Source: Planctomycetia bacterium (GTDB taxonomy: Bacteria > Planctomycetota > Planctomycetia > Pirellulales > PNKZ01). Taken from it: a stretch of 64,000 nucleotides of DNA. Shown here in pieces: positions 26,181 to 35,400 of the stretch (the stretch's first letter is position 1; each line of letters begins with the position of its first letter). The notes under the pieces are model-generated. The model was not told the DNA's origin and ran no database searches. It saw only the letters and a list, made by a program, of their open reading frames with translations. Made by a program: the position numbers and the translations under genes. Where the stretch lies: assembly GCA_021413845.1 (NCBI GenBank), contig JAIOPP010000083.1, positions 1 through 64,000 of the forward strand, given 5' to 3'.

Positions 26181-26960
26181 CTAAGCCGCGCTCCGTTCGT
26201 AATGCTTGATAAATCCGCCGAGGCGTCGGCGGCAACGGACGTCGCGGAGCTTGAAAGGAGCGTTACGAGGAGAGGACTTCGTTCCGTCCGAACGTTTCAC
26301 CAGCAACTCATTTCCGACTCCTTGGTGCGGACGCTCGCCGTGATAATGTTCGAGCCAAGCGCGAATGACGCTGTCGAGATGCCTCGTGCCGAAGAATAAG
26401 AAATGATTCAAGCATTCGCTGCGAATCGAGCCGATGAAACGCTCGACGAAAGCCTGGGTGTTGGGCGACTTGGCCGGACTGGGAACGGCCGCGGCGCGCA
26501 ACTTGGTCACGATCGCGTCGAACGGGGCGCCGAACTTCGCATCCCGATCGCACTGCACGTAACGGACTCGCAGGCCGCTGGGCCGTGCCTGCCGCACGTA
26601 CGTCTCCGCTTGCCGCGCGACCCAAAAGGCGTCCGGTCGGACCGTAGCCGGCGACAACAACACGTGTCGTGTCCGAATGTTCAAGAACGCCAACACGTAC
26701 ACCTCGCGCAACCCTTTGATGGTCAAAACCTTCTGCGTGAAGAAGTCGCATTAACACAGGCTCGCGGCGTGGCGCGTCAGGAATTCATCCCAAGTCGCCC
26801 CGCTCCGCTGCGGACAAGGATCGAGACCGGCCTCTTTCAGGATGTTGCGAACCGTGCTTTTCTTGACCGAACGGATTCCGAGTTTCTTCAGCTCACCGAC
26901 GATCCGAGCGTAACCCCATGGCAGGCAACTGCGCAAAGGATGGATTGTTCGAGAGACGCC
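26181..26960 (-). pseudogene. Decayed integrase-core (DDE) transposase
   Basis: Two minus-strand frame segments make one transposase. The N-side part (about 26754-26950) reads PWGYARIVGELKKLGIRSVK and LKEAGLDPCPQRSG. After an in-frame TAA at about 26751-26753 the same frame goes on as CDFFTQKVLTIKGLREVYVL. The DDE residues are present: Asp in CDFFT, Asp in VQCDRDAKFGAPFD, Glu in NTQAFVERFIGSIRSECL. The C-terminus (RRLGGFIKHYERSAA) looks complete. Related proteins usually have Trp-Gln just before CDFF; here the two codons read TGT TAA, so a point-mutation stop is likely. The N-terminal DNA-binding part is not recognisable upstream. No terminal repeats could be set. Confidence 0.75.
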
Positions 26961-27123
26961 TTCATTTTTACACCCCGGCCGCGGCGTTGCGAGTCGGGCT
27001 TGCGCAAGGGAATTCGGCCGGCGTGATCGACGGTGGTCGCGTCACCGACCGTCGGACGAAACTCGTCCGCATCCTTCTACCGATTCGCGATGTTACCGAA
27101 ACAGTTACCTGAGAGCGGCCGGA

Positions 27124-27344
27124 GCATCTGATTTGCGGCGAATGACGCACTTCGATTCTTCGAGAAAAAGCAGGTAACCGAAGGGCAACGAGGTAACAAC
27201 CGAAGCTCTTGCAACGACTCGAAATCAGATGCCCAGCAATGGGTTGGTTCGTGACCTTAGGCTACGATTCGCAAAATCTCTCTCGCAAAAGACTTAGGAA
27301 CGTAAAGTAGTACGGGTTCCGGCGAACGTCGCCGGAACCTTTTT
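27124..27344 (+). ncRNA. Candidate structured RNA or orphan 3' leader ending in a terminator
   Basis: No reading frame on the plus strand explains this segment. GCATCTGATTT at 27124-27134 pairs perfectly with AAATCAGATGC at 27222-27232, closing a loop with two GGTAAC...CCGAAG-like repeats (27172-27214). A strong intrinsic terminator follows at 27315-27344. This layout could be a small RNA or the 3' untranslated end of a gene now lost. No promoter is evident and I do not recognise an Rfam family. Confidence 0.3.
27315..27344 (+). terminator. Rho-independent terminator
   Basis: GGTTCCGGCGA, loop ACG, and TCGCCGGAACC form a perfect 11-bp stem directly followed by TTTTT. No recognisable plus-strand gene ends just before it; the nearest upstream plus-strand stop is at 26019. 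Confidence 0.8.
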
Positions 27345-27740
27345 GTGTTGCTAATCGTTCAGGAGACTTGCCGAAACCGTGGCCTTTTCATTGCATCGGA
27401 CCTCGGGGCATGAATCGTAGACAATTCAAACTCGTGACCTATTATTAGACTGCCGGTAGTAGCGAAAACAGCGAAAAATGGCCTTGGAGTGCCCGTTTTC
27501 GACCTCCCGCTTTCGTTCCCAGTTCCGGCAATCACAATGGTTTAATACTCCCCTATTTCGCGTACAGGTACTAAGCCCCGCGTCCGAATCTCCCGTGCCG
27601 ACACGGCTTCCTTGAAGTTCGTTACGCAGCGCAAGCCGATATCGAATAACGGTCAGCATCTCTTTCAAGTATTACGGTCGCATTCCGTGGGGTCTTTCCG
27701 AATCGCTGCACTCAGCACACCGGTTGTCGAGCGAACCGGC

Positions 27741-28688
27741 ATGTGCGATTCGAGAACAGACGCCACGGTCCTCCCGCGGAGTTCGGAGAGCATTCGAAAG
27801 GGAGCCCCGATTCGTCGCCGTGCGGCCATTGCTTCCGCGTCGTCGGCAGTCGTCCACTTTTTGCTGCTGTTGACGTCGGGACTGATTCTTACCGAGCGCC
27901 CACCGGTCGGGCTCGCCGGTTGCGCAGCGCTCGAAGTCTCATGGGCAAAGCCTCATAAGCCTGAGCTTGCCACGACCGAGCGCATCGAACTTGTCGAGCT
28001 TTCGAGGACTTCCGCGGCAACCGGCGGCGCCGCGTTCCGAAACCCCACGAAGCAAACGAGCCGCCTCAACGTCTCGGAATCGGTAAGCATGGACATTCGC
28101 GCACCGATTGCAACTCGTGCCGCAGGAAACGGAACCGAGACCGGGCACGGGGAAGGAGATGGGAAAGGAGGCTCTGCGGTCGACGGAGACGGCGCGACGT
28201 TCTTCGGAGTTCAAGCGACCGGCCGGCGGATCGCGTTCGTCGTCGACACTTCCGGAAGCATGAAGCAGAACAAACGCTACCTGCGTTGTCGCGAGGAACT
28301 TAAAAAATCGCTCGCCGGCCTTAAACCGAACCAGCAGTATTTCGTCGTCTTTTTCAATAGCCAGTCGTTTCCGATGCCGGGCCGCAAGCTCGTCGACGCG
28401 GATGCCGGCAATCTTTCCGTCACGCACGATTGGCTGCGAAGCGTTGCGGCGACCGGTCGCACGGACCCGCTCCCAGCGCTTGGGCTATCGCTGGCGCAAA
28501 GTCCCGACGCGATCTTTCTGCTCACCGACGGTAAGTTCGCCGATGCCCGACTGCAGCGGATTCTCGCGCTGCATTCGAAGTCGGATAAAATCCCGATTCA
28601 CACCATCGCCTTCGAGAGCCGCGAAGGAGAGGGCGTGCTCAGCGAACTCGCGCGAGCGACCGGGGGGACCTACCGCTTCGTCCCATGA
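27741..28688 (+). CDS. vWA-domain protein with one membrane span
   Basis: 315 residues from the ATG at 27741; the open frame extends to a TTG at 27612 but that start looks unlikely. A basic N-terminus is followed by one hydrophobic span (about 30-50, ASASSAVVHFLLLLTSGLIL), then a disordered Gly/Ser/Thr-rich linker (about 90-155) and a von Willebrand A domain at about 160-312. The metal-site motif DTSGS is at 169-173, with T at about 245 (TGRTDPLPAL) and LLTDGKF completing MIDAS. The vWA domain likely faces the periplasm and binds a protein partner. It is convergent with the three large helical genes, 33 bp from the last one, so a functional link is possible but not shown. Confidence 0.8.
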   Translation: MCDSRTDATVLPRSSESIRKGAPIRRRAAIASASSAVVHFLLLLTSGLILTERPPVGLAGCAALEVSWAKPHKPELATTERIELVELSRTSAATGGAAFRNPTKQTSRLNVSESVSMDIRAPIATRAAGNGTETGHGEGDGKGGSAVDGDGATFFGVQATGRRIAFVVDTSGSMKQNKRYLRCREELKKSLAGLKPNQQYFVVFFNSQSFPMPGRKLVDADAGNLSVTHDWLRSVAATGRTDPLPALGLSLAQSPDAIFLLTDGKFADARLQRILALHSKSDKIPIHTIAFESREGEGVLSELARATGGTYRFVP

Positions 28689-28721
28689 CCGTCGTGGCGC
28701 TCACGCGGATGGTTTCCGTTC

Positions 28722-31700
28722 TTAATTCTTTACGGGTTGTTTGACGTTCTCCAACGTCTTCTTGATTCTCTCGATGGTTTCCTTGAGCTCGGCCGAGCGT
28801 TGGATCACTACCTTATCGGTTGTGCCCGTCTCGCTGATTTTCTTGATCATATCGCCGGCTTCGTCGCACAGCTTCGCGACCTCTTTTTGAATGCCCGGAT
28901 CCATCAAGAGATCGATTCGGATCTCTTCGCACTGGTCGAGCTTGTCCTGCTGTTCTTCGATCACGTCGAGAGCCAGGCGAGGTTCGCAATAAATAATGAC
29001 GGCACTCAAGTTCCGCACGTTTTCTTTGCACGTCGCGAGAGGTTTGAGAACTTCGCTGTTTTCATTCTTCTCTAGCTCCCTCGTCGCTCCGACTTCCTCG
29101 ATGGTCTTTTTCGCCGTGTTTTGGAGCTGAATCATTTTCTTAACGGCAAATCGCTTCGCGACCTCTTCCTTGGGGTATTTCAAAATTTCGCCGATCTTAC
29201 CGTTTAAGCCGTTCAAGGCCTTCACAACCGCTTCATCGAGCTCCAGCGCTTGTCGCGTGTTCGTGTTGGCGATCGCCAACACGGTATCCCTGAATTCCCC
29301 CGCCTTTTTGAGGAACCCGCCTGCAACGAGCAACATCTCGTCGTGGGTCTGGGAATCGAGGGCCGACACCGGCTCGTAATCATCCAATGCGGCGCACAGT
29401 TCCTCGGCTTCTCCGATGAGCTCTTCCATGAGCATCAACTCGATTTCCCCCTTGTCGGCTTTCTTAGTGAGCTCGTTGAGGTCCAGCTTCCGGCCGGCGA
29501 TCGCTTTGAGGGCGTTCATAATCTGCTCGTCGCCCCCTTTAGCCAAAGGCGGCTCGGCGTCGCTTTGCGCACGCGAGACGGTGATGAACCAATCTTTGAT
29601 CGTGAGCTGCGGATTGTCCGGCGCCCACTTCGAGTTGATCTTGTAGAAATCGATCAGCGAACGGTCTTCGTCTAAAAGCGTCTGCAAGTATTCGAGTATT
29701 TTTTGCTCGGTGCCGCTGGCCGCCAAGGTCTGTTCCGTGACGCCTAAGTCGGCGAGAAACATGCGGGCGACGGGATCGGGAGGCGTTTTCTCCATGGCAG
29801 CCCAGGCGATGGAATGCATGCCGAGCGTGGGATTCAACCGAAGCGCTTTCAAACCTTGAGCCCGATTGGTGGGATCGTTGATCGCTTTCTTGGTCGCGGT
29901 CCAGCCCTTGCTTAACATCCTCTCGTTGTACAGTTCGCCGGCGACCTTATTCGTCTGCCGCAATGCACCGGCGACCTTGTCGATGGTCTTGCCGATGACG
30001 AGCGTATAAGGGGTCGGAACACTCCCCACGATGTTGCCCGCAGCCTGCACGAACATCAACACGTCGTTGATGGTGTTCAGCGTGACTTGTTCCTTCTTAT
30101 TGTTGAAAAATCCTTGAATCGTACTCGTCAGGGAACTGACGGCGATTCTCGAACGCTCCGTGTCTTGCTTAAATTTGTTGAAGAGCGTCCGGCGATCGAT
30201 CGCCTTCTTGATGTTAATCACCAACTCCATGATCAACTTCGCCGCCTTCAGAGCCATCATGATCTCGCCGGTGACTTCCGCAGTCAACTTTTCGGTAGCA
30301 CGACCGACGATTTGAACCGGAGTTCCCGGAGCGGTGAACAGCGTTTTGCCGATCGAGCCGATGAGATCGAAGAGCTGTTTGTCTTGTTTCAATTGCTGGA
30401 TCATCGCTTCGAGGGTCTTTACGGACATCGCTCCCTTGTCGACGAGGACCAGCGCTTTCTGAAACTCCTTCGCTTCCTCTTCCGAGCGCATCAACTCGTC
30501 GAGCTGGGCTTCGTCCCCCAGGTCCAGCGAGGCCGACAACATTTTCTGAACGGTTTCGTTGTCTTTTCCCGCTTCGATGAATTCCTTGGGCCATTCGACG
30601 CCAAGGCATTCCGCAGCCGCATCGGCCAGCGGACGGAACGCCAACTCCGGCTTCTCTTCGAGATTCTTCTGCATCTCTTTCTTATTGCCGACCATACCCT
30701 GATTCGCGACGTCGGTAAACTTTTTGGCGAGCACCTCTCCCGTCGCTTGAAGCGCCGCGGCGAGATCTATTTTCGGCTTCTCCTCGTTGCCTTCTTTCTT
30801 TTTCCCTTCGGTCTTCAGCTTCGGGGATACCTTGGCGAAGACCTTTTTGAAAACATCGGCATAGACCGCGACGAGCTTCGAGAGATCGACCTTGCCCGCT
30901 AGATCATCCTTAAATTCATCGACGAGCACTTCCATCATTTCGTCGACATCGAACAGTTCCGTATAGGCCCCCTCGAAGGCCTCGCCCAATGCTTCGTTGC
31001 CTGTTTTCTCGACCACGGCAGCCGGCAGCCGCAGATCGATGAACTCGGCGACGCGCTGCGCGGCCACGGTCATGCCGCCGCGCTTGGAAAACACCTTTTC
31101 GGTGTAGGCCTTATGCGTTTCGCCGGCTTCCTTGATGATCCCCACCGTGCATTCGGTGTAATCTTTGAGCGTGTCAAAACCCATCTTGGTGTAGAACACG
31201 GGATCGCTATCGAACGCTTCGAAGATCTTCACTATTTTGAGTTTCTTCGCTTTGTCATCGTCGAGCGAAGGCGTTTTCTCGACGACGGAGACATCGTTGT
31301 CGAACAATAGATTGTACCGATTCTCTCGATACTGCTGATCGAGTTGGGTTCGGATCATGTCCGTATCGATCTCACTGAGGGGCTTCGGATTCTTCCCCGT
31401 TAGGCCCAGCTCTTCGCGCCTCAAGGGGGAAAGCTTCTTCAGCGCTTCAGGCCTTTTCGGATCGAGAAAATCCTTCGCGCGCTCGAGCGCTTTCCCCTTC
31501 GCGACACTCTTCACCGACGAGTAACCGCCGGCGCCTTGTTTGAGCATTTTGGCGAAGTCGACACCGACCTTGATTCCACGCTTAATATCTTGCGCGTTGT
31601 CGCCGAGTCGCTGATTGATCATTCTGCCGAGCTGCCCACCCACTCCGGAAAGGGAGTCGGTCCCTTTCTTTCCGCCCCCGGCGGCATTGAAATTCAGCTT

Positions 31701-32363
31701 GGCGAACTTTTCCTCGGTCTCTTCTTTTTTCCGTTGCGTAGTCGCCTTGTACGACTTGAGCGAGTTCTTAATCAGTTTCGCCACTTCGCTGTATTCGTCG
31801 AGCACGAAAGTCTCGGGCAGCAGACCCTCGCGCACGAGCGGCGTAAAAATGTCGCGCTCGATTTCGTCGTTGACTCGCTTGCGCGCTTCGGCCTCGGTCT
31901 CGATCGACTTGCCGTTGCGAACGATCGGGCGCGGATCATAGACCGGTTCGCCGGTCGGCAACTTCTTAGCGAGCGCTTTCCCGGTGATCTCGATGATCAT
32001 CCCCATCGCCTCGTGCAGCGCACCGTATTCGCTCCGCTTTCTCTCTACTCCGTCCGTCGTAATTTTCTTCGTCTTCTCTTTAGTCCCCCGGAGCCGGTAC
32101 CCCCCCTTGATCGATCCCACGACGTCGACGGCATACTCTTGGCCGCGCTTATCGATCGACTTTTTCTTGCTGTCGAAGATGCGGCCTTGCTTGACGAGCT
32201 TGAAATCCATGCCGATACGAAGCGTTTCCTTGACCTCATCGGTCAACGATTCATTGATTTCGTTTACGGCGCTGAGCTTCGCTTCGGCAAGCTTTTCGAA
32301 GCCCTCGCTCAGCCCTTTGACGTGGACGAGATTCTCAACCAAGGTCGCTAGTTTGGGTTCCAT
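28722..32363 (-). CDS. Very large lysine-rich helical protein of unknown function (1,213 residues)
   Basis: No signal peptide. Almost the whole protein is predicted by eye to be helical, rich in Lys, Glu and Leu with many heptad-like stretches. Landmarks are an N-terminal region with VDVVGSIKGGYRLRGTKEK, then RDIFTPLVREGLLPETFVLD (171-190), two less charged stretches at about 660-720 (LFTAPGTPVQIVGRATEKLT, GEIMMALKAAKLIMELVINI) and 760-800 (DVLMFVQAAGNIVGSVPTPY), and a compact segment at about 835-900 (LRLNPTLGMHSIAWAAM). The less charged part could insert into or lie on membranes. It is the third gene of a same-strand set, 98 bp after the 1,363-residue gene. I do not recognise a family. Confidence 0.8.
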   Translation of the reverse strand: MEPKLATLVENLVHVKGLSEGFEKLAEAKLSAVNEINESLTDEVKETLRIGMDFKLVKQGRIFDSKKKSIDKRGQEYAVDVVGSIKGGYRLRGTKEKTKKITTDGVERKRSEYGALHEAMGMIIEITGKALAKKLPTGEPVYDPRPIVRNGKSIETEAEARKRVNDEIERDIFTPLVREGLLPETFVLDEYSEVAKLIKNSLKSYKATTQRKKEETEEKFAKLNFNAAGGGKKGTDSLSGVGGQLGRMINQRLGDNAQDIKRGIKVGVDFAKMLKQGAGGYSSVKSVAKGKALERAKDFLDPKRPEALKKLSPLRREELGLTGKNPKPLSEIDTDMIRTQLDQQYRENRYNLLFDNDVSVVEKTPSLDDDKAKKLKIVKIFEAFDSDPVFYTKMGFDTLKDYTECTVGIIKEAGETHKAYTEKVFSKRGGMTVAAQRVAEFIDLRLPAAVVEKTGNEALGEAFEGAYTELFDVDEMMEVLVDEFKDDLAGKVDLSKLVAVYADVFKKVFAKVSPKLKTEGKKKEGNEEKPKIDLAAALQATGEVLAKKFTDVANQGMVGNKKEMQKNLEEKPELAFRPLADAAAECLGVEWPKEFIEAGKDNETVQKMLSASLDLGDEAQLDELMRSEEEAKEFQKALVLVDKGAMSVKTLEAMIQQLKQDKQLFDLIGSIGKTLFTAPGTPVQIVGRATEKLTAEVTGEIMMALKAAKLIMELVINIKKAIDRRTLFNKFKQDTERSRIAVSSLTSTIQGFFNNKKEQVTLNTINDVLMFVQAAGNIVGSVPTPYTLVIGKTIDKVAGALRQTNKVAGELYNERMLSKGWTATKKAINDPTNRAQGLKALRLNPTLGMHSIAWAAMEKTPPDPVARMFLADLGVTEQTLAASGTEQKILEYLQTLLDEDRSLIDFYKINSKWAPDNPQLTIKDWFITVSRAQSDAEPPLAKGGDEQIMNALKAIAGRKLDLNELTKKADKGEIELMLMEELIGEAEELCAALDDYEPVSALDSQTHDEMLLVAGGFLKKAGEFRDTVLAIANTNTRQALELDEAVVKALNGLNGKIGEILKYPKEEVAKRFAVKKMIQLQNTAKKTIEEVGATRELEKNENSEVLKPLATCKENVRNLSAVIIYCEPRLALDVIEEQQDKLDQCEEIRIDLLMDPGIQKEVAKLCDEAGDMIKKISETGTTDKVVIQRSAELKETIERIKKTLENVKQPVKN

Positions 32364-32461
32364 GTGCGTTTCAGCAATCTTTCGTCTGGGAGTGATCCGG
32401 TAAAATCCGATGGAACAACGAACGGTTGTCCATCCCGACGGAAATTAAAAGGATTCTGACG

Positions 32462-35400
32462 TTACGAGCCGACTCCGATGAGCGACTGAATCTCAACCCG
32501 CTTGAGGGCGACATTCACGACGGCGAGCGCTTCGATCATCGACTGGGCCGTGGCGGGGTTCGCCTTCCGATCGGAGAGGGTCATGATCACCGGATGGTTG
32601 TATAGCCGGCTGCGCAAGTCGCGCATGATGCGCAACGCCTCTTCGCGCGCGGCCAACTTCTCCTGTGCTTGCTTTTTGACCAGCTTCTTGTCCGTAAGTT
32701 TCTTCACGCCGGTGAGCTCTTCTTTTTTCAGCTTTTCGAAGACCGCCGAGAATGCCGTCTCTTCGAACATCTTCACGATTTCTTCGATCAGTTTCCGCGC
32801 GGTAGCGAGCGAGGTCTTTTGCTTCTCGTTTTCCTGACCGAGATCGACTTCGCGAATGAGATCGAGCGTTTCCTTCACCGCTCCCTTAAAGGCGCGGACA
32901 CCGTCGAACCACGTCCGCTCGACGTCCAGCAAGTCGTCGGTGATCTTCACGTTCGTCGTGTTGCTGATGCTCATCAACCGATTCGCGGAATCGCGAACGT
33001 TGTTGAGCATGGCGTCCGCGGTATTAAAATCCGACGTCGCCTTCGCGATGTTGGGCGCTTTGTCGGCCAAGTACTTGGAGCGGTGCGGCACTTTCGAGAG
33101 GTTCAACAGATACGGCTCGACGATCTTCGTCGCGGCCTCGACCGATTTCTTCAGGCTGGAAACCATCTCTTCGTCGCCATCGTCTCCCTGTTCCTTCACA
33201 TATTCGCTCGCCTGCTTCAACGTTACGTCGTTGAGCGATTGCACTTTCACTTCAAACTGCTTCGCCATATTGCACAGCGATTCGAAATTCTTTTTATCTT
33301 CGACGTTGAAGCCCTGCAGAACTTCCAGCGACGACTTATTATTCGCAGGCTGTTCGATGTCCTTCAGTCGCTTTTTAACCTCGGCCAAGATCGGAATGGC
33401 GTTAAAGATTCCGTCTTCACCGTGGCGAATCTTTTCCGCTTCCTTCATTCGCGCCTTAAACCAATTCTCGAAATACTCGCAGTCCTTGTCATCCGCGCCG
33501 CTGGTCTTCTTTACTCCCTTCGGTCCCTTCGGGCCCAACGTGCCCGACCATTCCGCCTCGATCTCCTTGATCGTCTCTTTGAACATCTCGTGCAGTTGCT
33601 TATGGTTCTGAGCGAGCCGCACCGCCTTGTCGACATGCAATCCGATTTGCGAGTCCGCCGCCTTCTTCACGTCGGGCTTCAAGACCCAGGTGTCGCCGCT
33701 TTCCTTAAGCAGCCCTGCGTCCAGGGCATCGGCCTTGCCCAGTTTCTTCAAGTCCTCGACCTTGGTAATCGGCTGGCTCCAGAAAGGGGCGAGCAGGATC
33801 AGCCCCTTGGTCGGGCTCGACTTCTCACAGTTCGCGATGGCGGTGATCAACGCTTGCGAGATGCGGTTGTAGGTCTCGGGGAGTTTGTGGGGCACCTTCT
33901 TGCCGTGCCCTCCCAGCTCCGCCGACAACGCCTTATAGATCTTGACGACGTTCTTGTATTTGGCTTCGGCGTCTTTGTCTTGTCCTTTGACGGGCGTAAC
34001 CTCTTCGAGCTTGCGGCCAAGCTCGTCCGCCATGGTCGAAGCCAAGTCGATCAGTTGCGGATCTCCCGACTCGAGCATCGCCGTCAGGTCTTTATGCTGG
34101 GCCTCGAGCTCGTCGCGAAAACCTCGGAAGTTCCCGAACTTCCATTTGGTCTGCTTCTTAAGGAAGCTCCCTAGCGTGTCGATTTTATTTTGCACGTTCG
34201 TGAGATGCTGCTCGTGCTTTTCGCCGCTCTTCTTCAGCAACTCTTGAAGCGATTCTTTCCAAGTGCCGTACGATTGGCAAACTTGAGGGTTTTCTTTGTC
34301 GTAGGGGGTCCGGCGAATGAGGTTTTCGAATTCTTCGGTTCGATGACCGTAGTCTTTCGCTTTCGCCATTAATTGCAGGAGCTCTTCGGTCGGATCATCC
34401 GTGAGCTCTTGTTTCGGCGGTACGAAGTTCTCGCGCTGATACTTCGGTACGTCTTTTAGGGCCTCGGCAATCTTGTTTAACAACAGATTGCAATCCTCGA
34501 TCCCCTTGTTCGTCGCCTGCGGCAAGCCTTGGGTAAAGTCGCTCACCTTGAGCAGGCCGACGGCCTTTTCCCATTGCTCCCTGATCACGGCAAGTTCTTT
34601 GCGGAGCGGGTGATTCAACGGATCCAACGGCTTCACGATGCCGACGAACTTTTTCTCGAGCTGCTTGAGCTGCTTGTAGACATCGTCGGTCTTGCGAAAC
34701 AACTCGTCTCTGGCGACTTTGAGCGCTTCCTTGAACTTGTTCGCGGATTCGGTCAGATTCTTGCCCAGTTCTTCGTCGCTTATTTTTTCTTGGCCGACTT
34801 CCTTTCGTGCGAGGTCCCGCAATTCCTTAATGCGACGAACGCACTCATGCTTCTCCGCGAGCTCGACGCATTGAATCGGGTCCTGGGTCGACTTAAACCG
34901 CAGTTCGATGTCGCTGATGACGTTCGTTAAGCTGCCTGTTTCGGTTCGCAGAGCCGGCACGAAGACCAGCCCTCCCGCCCACTTCTTGAACGATGCCGCG
35001 GCCGCTTGAAACTTGGACCACTTCTTTGCGGTTTTCAATTGATACTTTTGGATGTATTCCAATCCGGAGCAGGCGGCGTTCAGATTGCGGACGATTTGCG
35101 GCCAAGCTTTGGTGGACGATTCGACTTCGACGCGCGGCTCCGCCTCAACCGGCAGCAGGAGCGAACTCTGTTTTCCGAGTAGCAGAGAATCGCGGTAGAG
35201 CGACGGCGAAACACCGGCCTTTTTGAGTTTATCGACGAGGGAAACGAAGTATTGGGAAGCAATGAGCGAGTTTTTCTTGCTCTCTTCCATTTGCTTGACT
35301 TCGTTTTCGATTTGCTCCGCCAACTTAACGGCTTCGAGCAGGCAAGCGTTCTCGGTATTTTGCCTTTCCTGAGATTTCGCAATCGCTAGTTGCCAGCGCA

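Noticed and set aside
30087-34174. Long plus-strand frames (up to 501 codons) opposite the giant helical genes
   Set aside because: Composition is Leu/Arg/Phe-rich as expected when Lys/Glu codons are read backwards. No start signal or family motif.
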